Positions 21,671 to 32,588 of a stretch of DNA of 64,000 bases are shown one piece after another. The position numbers and the translations under genes were made by a program. The stretch comes from Zymoseptoria tritici IPO323 (Eukaryota; Ascomycota; Dothideomycetes; Mycosphaerellales; Mycosphaerellaceae). Under the pieces are notes generated by a model that ran no database searches, was not told the origin of the DNA, and saw only the letters and a list, made by a program, of their open reading frames with translations. Each line of letters starts with the position of its first letter. Position 1 is the first letter of the stretch. Where the stretch lies: contig NC_018211.1 of assembly GCF_000219625.1 (NCBI RefSeq), positions 1,984,001-2,048,000 on the forward strand. Direction: 5' to 3'.

Positions 21671-24600
21671 TTTTCTAAAGCTCGCTATCGAATAGATCCC
21701 TCGACGGAAATACCGCCTGAACTTTAGGCGTAGCTCGCTATAGAGATAGAGCGGATTCGAAACAAATATCGCGCTACTATCGTAGAGACCGAAGCTATAT
21801 ATAACAAACAATATCGAGCTAACGAGCTTGTATAACACGAACTCGAGATAGCACGATACGAACTCGAGGTAGTACGACGCGAACTCGAGATACGTCTTAA
21901 ACAAGCTAGAAAACGACTAGTACAACGGACGCCGGAAGCGAGTAGCTCTAGACTCGCCCTAGAAACAATCGAAATAACAACGACGGACACAAATACGACG
22001 AATATAACAAACACGAACGACGACTATATACTAAGACGCCTAAAAGAGCATCTCCCGATACTACAGACCTTTAGCAGCAAAAGATTAGAATAGGAAGACT
22101 AGCACCTTACTGCCTTATCGAAGCTTGCTATTAACAAAGTAGCTATTAGTAGGGACTTCGACTAATTCCTCTATTTAATAAGTAGGCTCGAAGAGAGTGC
22201 GGCGAGAATAGTAAGAACAACTATCGAGAACGCTCTCCGACTTAGGTAAGGTAATGCGAACAATTTCCTCGAGTACCTAAATAGTATCTACGGCGACATA
22301 AACTAGTAACGACGAGCGCTACAAACCCTCTCGAGGATATAATAGGGCAATAACGAACCTATTGCGACCTACCTACCTCGATTCGAGGTAGTTCTCGCTA
22401 ATGCAGGAATAGCCGAGACCCTCTTGCTAGATATAGAATTAGACCCGAAGCTCGAAGGTATTCGGATTACCCTTCTCGAGAACTCTCTTAACAAAGAGAT
22501 GCGTAAGGTATTGCTCCCGTTTGCCTTAAACCTACTAGATAAGTACTTAACCTTTACAAGAAACCTTCTTACTATTAGCGGATTATTTGTAAACCTTCGT
22601 TTTCGGTCGAACATATCTAGACCCTCCGCTCCCTAGGCGACCCTACTATCGACAGGGTTACGGGCGACCCTACTATCGACAGGGTTATAGGCGACCCTAC
22701 CGCGAGAATCGAAAGATAAAATAGATTAGGAACTAACTCGATCTAACTAAGTCGAGTTAAGTAATAAGAAGAGAGCAAAGTAGGTTATAAGAGAGACAAT
22801 ACAGGCTCGAAGGGAACAAGGCCTTTATCTCCGTTATAGGATAAAAGGGCACCTTATTGCCGACTATACCTATCTTGCCGCCCGAAACCCGAACGCTATA
22901 TAAGCTATAGTTAGTAAGGCCGAGCGCGAGATATAGGAAGTCTTTCTAGAAGAAGATAACAACTCGGTTTCGGAAAACGAGTAGCCTCTACGATAAGTCG
23001 TCTATAGAGGTAGAGTTAGATATAAGCAGAAGTAGAGTAGAATATCTTTTAAGATACAAAAATAGAACGATCTCTTTTCTATACTTCCGCTATTATTAAC
23101 GACGACGTACTTTAATTCTCTCTTATCGACAACGGCAGCTAATCGTATTGTCTAATAAATAAACAGTTAGCTAAGAGACTCCGGCTCCTGTAGATTCCTA
23201 TTCCGAAACAAAAGGTTATCGGCGCGCAAGGATCCCCCTCGTAGAAGAAGGGAATCTCTTTTGTTACTAAGTTCTCTCTTAATGTCGGTAGGCATAAGTC
23301 TATAGCGTTTGCTTACGCCGTACCCGACCTATAAGAGGACCTTATTCTCGGAAGGCCCTATCTCTTTTATAAGAGTGCATAAGTTATCGAGTCGACGAAC
23401 CGTCTCGAGTTCCTTCTCGACGGTTTTTCGATACCTTACGAGATACGGCCGATAGGTTCTACAAAGGCTAAGGCTGTTAGTAGAGCTGCCTTTAGATACC
23501 TCGCTCGGTTATCTCGGAAATAAGATATTACTATCTTTGCTGCCTCCCTCGAAGACATTAAGAAGGCGTTACGTACAAAGAAAGCCCTTACTTATAAGGA
23601 CATTGTCGAGAAGCTTCCCGAATACTACCGCCCCTAGATACGTGCCTTTATCTAGGAAGGAGAGCAGCTACCTCCGTATCGACCCGGATTTAACTACGAG
23701 ATCCTACTTACTACTAACAGCAATAGGAAACCTAGCGAACCTCCCTAGGGCCCTCTCTATAATATAACCCGGGACGAGCTTTTAGTCCTCCGGAAGGAAC
23801 TATACTCGCTCCTCGAGAAGGGCTATATTCGGTATAGTAAGTCCCCTACCGCTACGCCGGTTCTTTTCGCTAAGAAACCTGGCGGCGGCCTTCGTTTCTG
23901 TGTCGACTACTATAGACTAAACGCTATTACTTTAAAGGACCGTTTTCCCCTCCTACTTATCCGAGAGACGCTTACGTCTCTTAGTAAAGCTAAGTAGCTT
24001 ACGAAGCTTAACGTCTCTACTGCATTTTATCGGATCTATATTACTAAAGGCGAGGAATAGAAGACTGCTTTCCGTACCCGCTATAGCTTGTTCGAGTAGA
24101 ACGTTTGCCCCTTTAGTCTTACTAGTGCGCCGGCTACCTTTTAATAGTATCTAAACTAGATCCTATGCGACTTACTTAACAACTTTTGTATAGCCTATAT
24201 CGACGATATCCTTATCTTCTCTTCCGGTACCCTTGCCGACTACTAGGAGAAGGTAACGAAGGTTTTACAACGTATCGAGGATAGCGAGCTTGTCCTAGAT
24301 ATATTAAAGTGCGAGTTCGAGACTCGTACTACGAAGTACCTAAGATATATCGTCGAAGTAGGTATCGGCGTACGAATAGACCCCGCGAAGGTATAGGCTA
24401 TCCGGGACTAGGATAGACCCCTAACTATTCGCGGAGTCCGCTTGTTCCTCGGGTTCGCTAATTACTATAGGATGTTTATCCGCAAGTATAGCAATCTTGT
24501 TCGCCCTCTTACCGATCTTACGAAGAAGATAATAGGCTTTCGTTAGGGAGACGAATAGGATAAGGCTTTTAAGGATATTAAGGACGCTTTTATCTACGGG

Positions 24601-26658
24601 CCTGTCCTAGCGAGCTACGACCCGGATAGGAAGACGCGAGTCGAGCCCGACTCTTTAGGCTAGGCGACGGGCGGTGTACTACATTAATTCGATATAGTAC
24701 TATAGACTTAGCGACCGGTAGCGTTCTTCTCGCAGCGACACGCTATTGCCGAGATTAACTACGACATCTACGACAAAGAACTCTTAGCTATCGTTAAGTG
24801 TTTAAAGGAATGGAATTCGGAACTACGCGGACTAAAGTACGAATTCGAGGTCCTTACGGATTACAAGAACCTCGAGCCTTTCTTTATTAAGAAGTCTCTT
24901 AACGAACGCTAAATCCGATAGAGCGAGTTCCTCGCGCCCTTCCGTATGTTGTTAGTTTATCGCCCTAGAAAATAAGCTACTATCCCGGATGCGTTATCTC
25001 GACAGGAGTAGGACATGCCGTAAGACGAATCTAATAATAGGCTACGTAGTCGAGAGGGAATCTTACTCGACTCTAGCCTAAAGGCCTTCCCCGCCGAGCT
25101 ATCTACGCCTACTTCTCCCTTCCTAGACGATACCGAGTTATCGCAGCTTTAGACAGATGCTTTTTCGCTACTATGCGGAAATAGTTACTTACGCGTACTC
25201 GAGGCCGTCGAACAAGGTTAACAGGCATTCCCTATAGATCTTAACCTTAAGCTCTCTATCGGGGAATGCGATATACAGGACGGCCTACTTCGCTTTCGAG
25301 AACGGATCTGGCTACCTCTCTTCGAACCGCTAATAATAAGAGTTATCTAAACGACGTACAACTCGGTCCTTAGTAGACATGCCGGACGCGATACTACTAT
25401 CGACTTTCTATCTCGATAGTTCTTCTAGCCGGGAATAAACGCCGAAGTACGTAAGTTTGTACGAAACTGTGCTACGTGCGGGCAGACTACTATCTAGAGA
25501 GAGAAGCGACGCGGGCTATTACGTCCCTTGCCGATCCTAGAGCGCATTTAGACGGAGATATCGATAGACTTTGTTATAGACCTAGCGCCTAACGAGGAGG
25601 ACGGCGCTACTACCCTCCTTATTATTACGGATCGCCTCGGGAAAGGCACTATGCTCTTACGAGTCCCTCCCGGCTAGTTCGACGCTAAGGGCGTCGTAGA
25701 GCTCCTTATCGAACGCTACGTTAGCATATACTAGCTACCTACCGGTATTACGTCGGATCGAGGTGTTTAATTTATAAACGCCTTCTAGAAAGAAGTATAC
25801 AAGTAGTTAGGTATTGTTCGGCGACTATCTACTACATACTACCTAGAGACCGATAGTTCTACCGAACAACGAAACTAGGAAGTCGAGACCTACTTGCAGG
25901 CATTCGTTAGCTATAATTAAGGCGATTGGGGCAAGTGGCTCTCGCTCGTACAGATCGCCTTAGATTCGCGTGTACCCTCTACGACGTAGGTCTCTCCCTT
26001 CTTCCTTATATATAGGTACTACCCGCGTACGATCGAGACTATTTCCGATACTATCAAGTTGCTTCGGAACCCTCGCGAGGAAGGTACGCATATCGTTACT
26101 AAGCTATAACAGGCTCGCGAGTTCGCTGCTTTAGCAATAGCCGTAGCCTAGTAGTAGTAGGAGTACTATGCGAACCGGTCCCGGAACGTCGCTACTAAGT
26201 ATAAGGTTAGGGACAAGGTCTGGCTCTTACTTCGGAACATTAAGACGGACCGGCCTACGAAGAAGCTCGACTAGATTTACGCGAAGTATACGGTTGTCCG
26301 TACTTTCGAGAGTATGCCCTACTTCGTCGAGCTCGATGTTCTTCGTAGTATTTATCTAAGGTTTTATACGTTGCTCTTACGATTAGTACATAACGATGCG
26401 CTTCTGTCCTAGGTCGTTACGGATTCGTAGCCCGCCGCGATTCTTAACGATGCGGGAGACGAAGAATACGGTGTAGAGGCTCTTCTACGCTGTCGTACGA
26501 GGCGCGTCGGCCGCGGCTATCGCCGAGAGGCTCTTATTAAGTAGGTAGGTTACGACCGACCTACTTAGGAACCTTTGCGCGAGTTTGAGGATATAGTAGC
26601 TCTCGAGCGTTTCGAAACGCTCTACGGCGACGCGAATACGGCAGACGGTCCTGCATAA
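21671..26658 (+). pseudogene. Ty3/gypsy gag-pol with chromodomain (broken)
   Basis: Ignoring stops, the order is: gag with a degenerate knuckle near 22830-22870; protease region near 23105-23290; reverse transcriptase about 23790-24420, with FCVDYYRLN and the catalytic YIDD at 24196-24207; RNase H about 24590-24910, with DKELLAIV; integrase about 25360-26110, with HAGRDATIDFLSR, a zinc-site CATCG, IDFVIDLAP and TSDRG. A chromodomain lies at about 26465-26620 (EYGVEALLRCRTRRVGRGYR, then PLREFEDI). The reading ends at a TAA at 26656. TAG stops repeatedly replace expected Trp and Gln codons. It is not functional. Confidence 0.88.
22634..22700. repeat. 27-bp tandem repeat (2.5 units) in gag copy 2
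   Basis: This is the counterpart of 20684-20750, with a few transitions between units and between copies. Confidence 0.85.
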
Positions 26659-28127
26659 CCTTAAACTGCGCGACGTTAGACTCCTTAGTCCAGTTCTTTG
26701 TTACGGGCCCTTACCTTTACCAGATACTAGATACGACTACTAGATACCTGTTTATCTATCGTACGATATAAAACTACGACACCGCGCTTAGTATACTAGA
26801 CTCGACCCTCTTCCTTCGACAAAAGATAAGAATCTCGTAAAAGATTTAAGTCTTCCCCCTCTTAAACTTGTAGTAAACTATATCGACTATATAACGAAGC
26901 ACTTAGAAGTCTACGACTTCCCGACTAGGTAAAACCTACAAGTTTAAGAGGAGCATTATAGAATAGAGGACCTACATAACGCAATAGCGCATATAGTAAC
27001 ATATAGAGTATAACCCTACTTACGACATAGGGTTAGCTAAACTACTTCTATGCGCACCCTAAATAGCTAGCCGTTAGGCTACTATGTCTGTTAGCCGCTT
27101 CGTTATCGGCCTAGACGTTATCGACTAGTAGGTTGCATAAGGCGTCTTAAGAACATGTAAATCTGAGTACATACAGATTCCTAAAAAATATATACCTAAC
27201 AATTTCCCGGAGGTCAAATAGCTAAGTAGAATAGACCCTTTACCTCCGGCTTTTTATAAGCTGTAGGGCATATTGTTTGTTGTTTGTTTGTTTATTCCAT
27301 TTACGTCCTTTTAGAGTCTATAACTATGTAGGACGGCCTTGCCCTAAAGGCAAGGCAGTAGATCTATTTACAATTAAAATCTTCTGTATTCTTTAACCTT
27401 AGGGGAGACCCCGTGCCTAAGGCAATGCTAAAGGACTTTAAACAAATGTAAGACAAAGGAAATTAAACGAGTGTTGCAGCCTAGGGCTGCAGAATTTTCG
27501 CGCTAAGCTTTTTGTAGAATTTTCAGCGGATCCTTCCGCTTCGTACGCACGCACGCTGCAAATTCGAAATGTAGTGCAGAAGTAGTACAAAATGCTATGC
27601 AAAATGCTATACAAAAGTAGTGCAAAAGCAGCTGTCTAACTCGCTGCCTTCTCTTATCCTTAATATGCCTTTGTGGAACTGTATACCGCTTCTAAACGCA
27701 TATAGCTACGTAGGTTAATCGTAGAGTTATAGGTTCTACTAAGTCCTATCTCTTTAAAGTGTTTCGGTTCGGATTTCGAGGAGGTGCGCATATAGGATAG
27801 AGTGGACTGCTTCTTCTTCTTGTTCGTAATGTAGAGGGCTGTTCGTTCGAATCGTGCTGTTGTTCTGTTATAGCTTGTATTTCTTTCGAGGCGGATTTCG
27901 AGAAGGATTTCGGGCGGATTTCGAAGGTTTTCGAGGAGGTTTCTTCTAGACTGTCTTGGTTTCCCTTCTAAGGAAGGTACTTACAACGGCCACCGCGTGA
28001 AGGTGCAGTCTGTTCGGCCGTCAGCTGTAGGGCATAAGATTAGCAGGTTAGGAGGTAACAGAGCTAAATTTCTAGGGATAGGGTGGAATTTTAAGGCGAA
28101 TTTAATAGTTACACCGGTTTTGCGATT
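26659..28127. other. 3' internal region of the LTR element
   Basis: About 1.5 kb without visible coding sequence lies between the chromodomain and the polypurine tract. It contains an 8-bp inverted repeat, CCGGAGGT at 27207-27214 and ACCTCCGG at 27242-27249, that could form a hairpin. A stretch around 27460-28060 is less decayed, with more CpA and TpG than the flanking pol region. I cannot assign a role. Confidence 0.5.
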
Positions 28128-28151
28128 GGGGGTAGGGATAGGGGGGGGGGG
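28128..28151 (+). other. Polypurine tract of the LTR element
   Basis: A G-rich purine run, broken by one T and ending in eleven or more G, lies 3 bp before the start of LTR3. Position and composition are those of the primer for plus-strand DNA synthesis. Confidence 0.75.
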
Positions 28152-28154
28152 TAT

Positions 28155-28429
28155 TGTTAGAGGCTAGTGCCTAAGGCTACATCGGCTGTGCCGATGCCTA
28201 GGCTAACGCCTAACGGACGAACGCCGGTTCAGAAATCTACTAGGCCGAATTGGGAACAAGCTTCCTTTCGGCCGACTAGAAGGCCACGTATGCGCCAAGC
28301 GACGCTACGCGCACACACAGCTTATACTCGACGTTCCGTTGTTCTAGATAGATCTTCTTTTCGGTAGCTTTAGAATTTTATACATTCGGATCTAGACCTT
28401 TGTGCGTAACTTCGGTTTAGACCCTTACA
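28155..28429 (+). repeat. LTR 3 (275 bp), 3' end
   Basis: It starts TGTTAGAGGC and ends CCCTTACA, and is followed by the ATTAC duplication and then resumed Harbinger transposase sequence. Confidence 0.92.
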
Positions 28430-28434
28430 ATTAC
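28430..28434. repeat. Target site duplication ATTAC of the LTR element, right
   Basis: This is the partner of 19458-19462. Confidence 0.85.
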
Positions 28435-29000
28435 TAGGCTATAAAGGATTAGCTAACGACATTACCGTTCTAAATATAGCGGTAAAGAGGGGCCTAAAGG
28501 TGCCGGCTAGAAGGTACTACCTCGTAGATAGTAGTTATTCGAAGAAGAATCGCTATATACTAGTGCCTTATTAGAAGACACGATATTACCTCCGCGAGTT
28601 TAAGGCTACGAAGTAGAAGCCTCGCACTAAAGAGGAGCTCTTTAATCTACGCTATACGTAGTTCCGTAACTATATAGAGCGGATCTTTAGTATTAATAAG
28701 CTACGCTAGCGTTGTCTCGACAAAGGCCCTAATAGGGGCTATAGTATCCGTATAAACTCGCGGTTCGTTATATACTACTACGTCCTCTATAACTTTATAT
28801 ATACGAATAGCTACTCTCTAGAGGCAGACGTATCGTAGTAGAATCGCGATATTAATGTCGGCTTCGAGAAGTATAAGGGCGAGAACGAGCCGTCGAGTAA
28901 GAAGGAGTAGGATACGGCGATAGTATTACTACGTAACCGGATAGCGGAGGCGATGTAGGAGCAATATAAGCTAACTATTAATTACCGAGTAGAAGAATAA
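28435..29000 (+). pseudogene. Harbinger transposase, C-terminal part (broken)
   Basis: This continues the frame interrupted at 19462. It reads GYKGLANDITVLN, then YYLVDSSYSKKNRYILVPY with the second catalytic Asp in YLVDS, then TRYYLREFKATK, KEELFNLRYT and FRNYIERIF with the catalytic Glu in IERIF. It ends at a TAA at 28998. All three DDE residues survive although the gene is broken by several stops. Confidence 0.8.
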
Positions 29001-29459
29001 GGTAGTAAATAAGGTAGTAAAGGTAGTAGTAAAGGTAGCTCGAAAAACGTATAGTACGGTAATTAGTTAGTATTCGGAGGTATTAGAGAGAAGGAAGGCA
29101 TAGGTAGATCTAATACGCTCTAAGATTCTAAAGTGCTGTACCTTCCTAATTAGGCAATAAATTACTCTAATCCTTACTAAAATTACTATACTAGGACTTT
29201 TGTATATCCTATTAGGTATATAGCTATCCTACTCCGAACTCTACTACCTTAAATTACCCTACTTTTTAAAAACCTCTTCCTTTTCTACCTCTATTACTAA
29301 CTACCCCTCTATTACTAAACTACTAACTACCGCCCTTTAATACTACGACTACGACTACGACTACTAGTACTAGTAATCTACCTACGACGAATACGGCTAC
29401 TACTAGCTATAACCCTCCGATATCGATAGTAGTTAGTAGTAGTACGGCGGCTAATAATT

Positions 29460-30540
29460 ATAAGGAAGAGGTAGATTAAGAGGTGCCGGCGTATGCTAAA
29501 TAACCGGTAGTAGAGGTAACATAGCTTCCTTCTCTTACTTTACCTTCTGTTTAATCTAGTATTTAAAGAAGGCATTACCGGCACTAGACAACCCTATAAC
29601 GGTCTCGGCGTTCTTATCTAGCGGAAGGATCTTCTTAATAAATAAGAAGCGATCCTCGTCCTTTAGCTTCTTAAACGTAGCCGATTTATAGTACTTTAAA
29701 ATCGACTACGTTAATACTAATTAAGGAGCCTACGGTATACGCGTCCGAGTAACACTATATGTCTCTATTACCCTCTTTAACGCTATAGCCGCTATAGAGG
29801 TTACCGATACCTAGCTCTCGCTATCGATATTATTAGATAACGGCTTCTTCCTCCGGTAAATGCGCTTCGGAGCTAACGATAGCGTTATAGGAGTAGGCGA
29901 CGAGGCACTAATACTACCTCTACCCTTTAGCCGCTTTACTAAGCGAGAGGCTATCTCTTCGACATCGTTGCCCTTATCTATATTAGCTCCCTTATTACTA
30001 CTATTACTCGGTAGCTAGTCTTCTTTAGGCACTAGTATATTACCTCTAAGCTTATCCGGCTTAAAAGCCTTATTACTAGTCGCTAGATTATTACTATATA
30101 GGTACTTATACTACTTCGCATAGAGCGGAAGATTCTTCCGGAAGCGACGATAGCGAGCGTTCGTATTATAATACTTATCTTCTACCTCCTTCGACGACCG
30201 TAGTACGCTATTAACTAGACTACTCTAGCTACTAATATAACTTAAATAAGCTATATACGCCCTCTACTAGGTCTTACTATTACCTAGCTTATTAGATACT
30301 TGTTTAAACAATAAGCCTCTGTTTAGCTAAGCGAATATTACTATACGATAGTCCTTATTTAGTGCCGCTCTAATGTCCTTAATATCCGCCTTCTTAAAGC
30401 TATACGCCTCTATTATCTTACCGTCGTCTTTAAGAACGACAGCGGCATTAAACAGCTCTTTAATTATCTCCTTTAGCTAGTTAAACTTCTTCTCTTTCTT
30501 ATCGTCTACCGGCTCGGAGGTAGCTCGTTTATATAGTATA
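29460..30540 (-). pseudogene. Probable second Harbinger ORF, accessory Myb/SANT-like protein (broken)
   Basis: On the minus strand, stretches such as IIKELFNAAVVLKDDGKIIE and YYNTNARYRRFRKNLPLYAK read through with occasional stops. Harbinger elements usually carry a second gene for a DNA-binding Myb/trihelix protein, often convergent with the transposase, as here. The domain call is inference; the boundaries are approximate. Confidence 0.4.
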
Positions 30541-30544
30541 GTAG

Positions 30545-30660
30545 GCGGTAGAATCGACGGTAGAAGCGATAGTAGTAAATCGACGGTAGTAGAAGCGACA
30601 GTAGTAAATCGACGGTAGTAGAATCGACAGTAGCACTACTACTACGACGACGACAATACG
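30545..30660. repeat. Imperfect short tandem repeats near the right end of the Harbinger
   Basis: Repeats of the theme AATCGACGGTAGTAGAAGCG followed by GACAGTAGTA recur about three to four times, followed by ACTACTACTACGACGACGAC. This is probably slippage-derived subterminal sequence, though subterminal repeats can also be transposase binding sites. Confidence 0.55.
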
Positions 30661-30795
30661 TACGACGCGAGGTAGCCGTATACTAAGGTAACTAACTAAG
30701 GAAGGTATAGAGCGGATTAATAAGCAACTAATTAATCACAGGTGAACATAGAACCTTATTAACTAAGCCTTATTAATTACGACTTATCGATTTAT

Positions 30796-30842
30796 CGACT
30801 TATGGTCATTAATCGATTAATAAGGGCGAAGTAAACATAGCC
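30796..30842 (-). repeat. Right terminal inverted repeat (47 bp)
   Basis: This is the reverse complement of the left repeat with one mismatch. It ends AACATAGCC, followed by TAA. Confidence 0.92.
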
Positions 30843-30845
30843 TAA
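30843..30845. repeat. Target site duplication TAA, right
   Basis: This is the partner of 18508-18510. Confidence 0.8.
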
Positions 30846-30968
30846 CGTCGTGGCGTGTCCCAGGCTGTAGCTTTTCCACTACAAACGCCCCTCCTCTGTA
30901 CCTGAATTGGCCTGTCAATTCGTCCGCCTGAAATACACCGCTCCAGCTGCAGCGTGACATCTGGGACC

Positions 30969-31803
30969 ATGCCCGCGGCCAAGATATGGTCCCTCGCGTG
31001 GCTGATTACCCTTTGGGTTTTCACGCTGGGGGGTACCATTATCATTTTGATCGCGTCCGGTGGTTCCTACCTTGGCGGCTACAGTGACGATAGCCTAGCC
31101 ACCATAGCATTGGCTGGCACATGGAATCAAGACGATAACACATACCTGAACCAAACGTAAGTCGCATCGCAGAACCATTCCTTACCGAATGCCTGGCTAA
31201 TGCGCCCTGACCTTCCGGACAGCGCCTGGGGAACCACCTTGATCGTCTGCGCTTCGGCAACAATTGTCATCAACTTTGTCTCGGTCGTACGGCTGGCCGC
31301 CCGCAAGCTCACTCCGTTCTACGTCCTTGCCAGCAATGCTGTGTGTCTGTTCGCATGGGCGGTCATCTTGGTTGCTTCGGCACTCACGCCGCCTGGGTGG
31401 AATGATGTGGCATTGATTGGCAATGGCATACTCATGTGAGAGTCGAATCTCATGCGCTTCTTTCGTGTCATTGCTAACATCGTGTAGCTTGACCTCCATC
31501 GGACAGGTAATATACAGCTCCGTCTTGTACGGGCGACAACGACGAATGCCCGCAACCGTGGACGAAGAGAAAGATTCCTCACCCGAGGAAGAAGCAACAG
31601 CATCAGCACCAGCAGCACCAGTAGCAGAGCCTGTCGCCCCGGTGGTGAACACGGTCTATGTTCCTGTCATGGTCCCACGGCCACCAACTATCGACGACGA
31701 CGACTCTGGTTTTGAAGAACCGGCGCCGGACTACGAAACGGTAGTTGGTGGTAACGATGGAGGCGTGTCGGGCAGTGGCACGCAGAAATTCAACGACCTG
31801 TAA
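30969..31803 (+). CDS. Four-TM membrane protein of unknown function
   Basis: Exons 30969-31156, 31223-31435 and 31488-31803 give 238 residues; the introns of 66 and 52 nt have GT-AG ends and keep frame. The protein has four hydrophobic segments. TM1 is near residues 7-26 (WLITLWVFTLGGTIIILIAS), TM2 near 67-85 (TLIVCASATIVINFVSVV), TM3 near 95-115 (VLASNAVCLFAWAVILVASA) and TM4 near 120-145 (NDVALIGNGILTSIGQVIYS). A cytosolic-looking tail follows, with an Ala/Pro-rich acidic stretch and DDDDSGFEEPAPDYE. The layout (four TMs, short loops, long acidic tail) is common among fungal MARVEL-like and tetraspan proteins, but I recognise no family motif. The start lies only 124 bp from the end of the Harbinger element, so its promoter may have been replaced or shortened by that insertion. 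Confidence 0.75.
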
Positions 31804-32588
31804 TGATATGGGAGATACCATCTGGAGTAAGGAAGCGCCATGGATTGTGTTAATCATAGCGGCATAACGATGTATCGCTATATTGTGCAGAAGATGTGAG
31901 GTTCCTGAACACCGTGGCATGGCATGGCATGGCCTTGGCTTTGTAAGTTGTCGTGTCCTCGTATAGCAGAATTCATTCCGACGCCACTGACCGCATGGCA
32001 GCTCAGTCATATGAAAGAGGGACGCCTCGGTCTTCACAAAACTACCCCAAACTCTCCTCACCGCCATACTCCCAATGCGGTAAGAAACATTGCCCCTCCT
32101 TCCCACATGGCATCATTTTCGCGTGTCCGGCACACATCGGCTAGTAAACCTCCGTCCCTCTGCTCAAACCGCACAATCCTGGCTGACGGAGTCAAACTCG
32201 TGCGGCGACAGTTGCGCGCAAAGTTTGCGAGTCGTACATCAGGATCGGTTCTGCAAAAGTTCCAGAGCCATTTTGCTAATGTTCCTCCTCGCTGTCATCC
32301 GAGAAACACGGGTAGAAGTGGTCCTAAGTAGCTTGGAGTGGATGCAGTCTGGACGGGAGCATGGAGGTAAGTACCGCTTTAAGTTCACCTTGCTATACGG
32401 ACTTGTACAAGAGTGGGAACGCTACTAGATCTACGCATCGGAATGGCAAATCGACCCGCAATGACAAAACCGGAGGATGCCCTGAGGCTTGCATCTACCG
32501 AAGTACAAATAGGTTCCAATCGCCTCGATTATGCTGCAGGACCAAACACCCTTAAGCTGAGAGCTGCATACTCTCTCAATTCACCAGC
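31804..32588. other. Intergenic region (~0.8 kb)
   Basis: This contains the 3' flank of the four-TM gene and the promoter of the carboxylesterase gene. Nothing specific is seen. Confidence 0.4.

Larger units (their letters stand above)
19463..28429 (+). mobile_element. Ty3/gypsy chromovirus with three LTRs, RIP-degraded
   Basis: This 8,967-bp insertion reads LTR1, partial gag, LTR2, full gag-pol, 3' region, polypurine tract, LTR3. The pol order of protease, reverse transcriptase, RNase H and integrase, plus a C-terminal chromodomain, places it in the chromoviruses. The ATTAC duplication flanks LTR1 and LTR3 only. The segment 19463-21395 is a near copy of 21396-23346, so the extra LTR plus gag is best explained by a tandem duplication or unequal exchange rather than a second integration. 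Differences between copies are overwhelmingly C/T and G/A, as expected from RIP. Confidence 0.9.
18511..30842. mobile_element. PIF/Harbinger-type DNA transposon, RIP-degraded, carrying a nested LTR retrotransposon
   Basis: This 12,332-bp island is bounded by 47-bp inverted repeats and a TAA duplication. Without the nested retroelement (about 8.97 kb) it is about 3.4 kb, normal for a Harbinger. Its plus-strand transposase is split into 18880-19462 and 28435-29000. A second frame runs on the minus strand at about 29460-30540. Base composition changes sharply at both ends: inside, TpA is abundant and CpA/TpG are scarce, and stops sit where Trp or Gln codons are expected. That is the pattern of RIP, which acts on CpA. 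No frame is intact, so the copy is dead, though its ends could still be recognised by an active relative. Confidence 0.88.

Noticed and set aside
19661..22014. Minus-strand frames of 80-97 codons in the repeat island
   Set aside because: They lie antisense to decayed gag and occur in both gag copies only because the DNA is duplicated; Ser/Arg/Tyr-rich content reflects RIP composition.
30545..30660. Possible CRISPR-like array
   Set aside because: The repeats are imperfect, adjacent without unique spacers, and the organism is a eukaryote.
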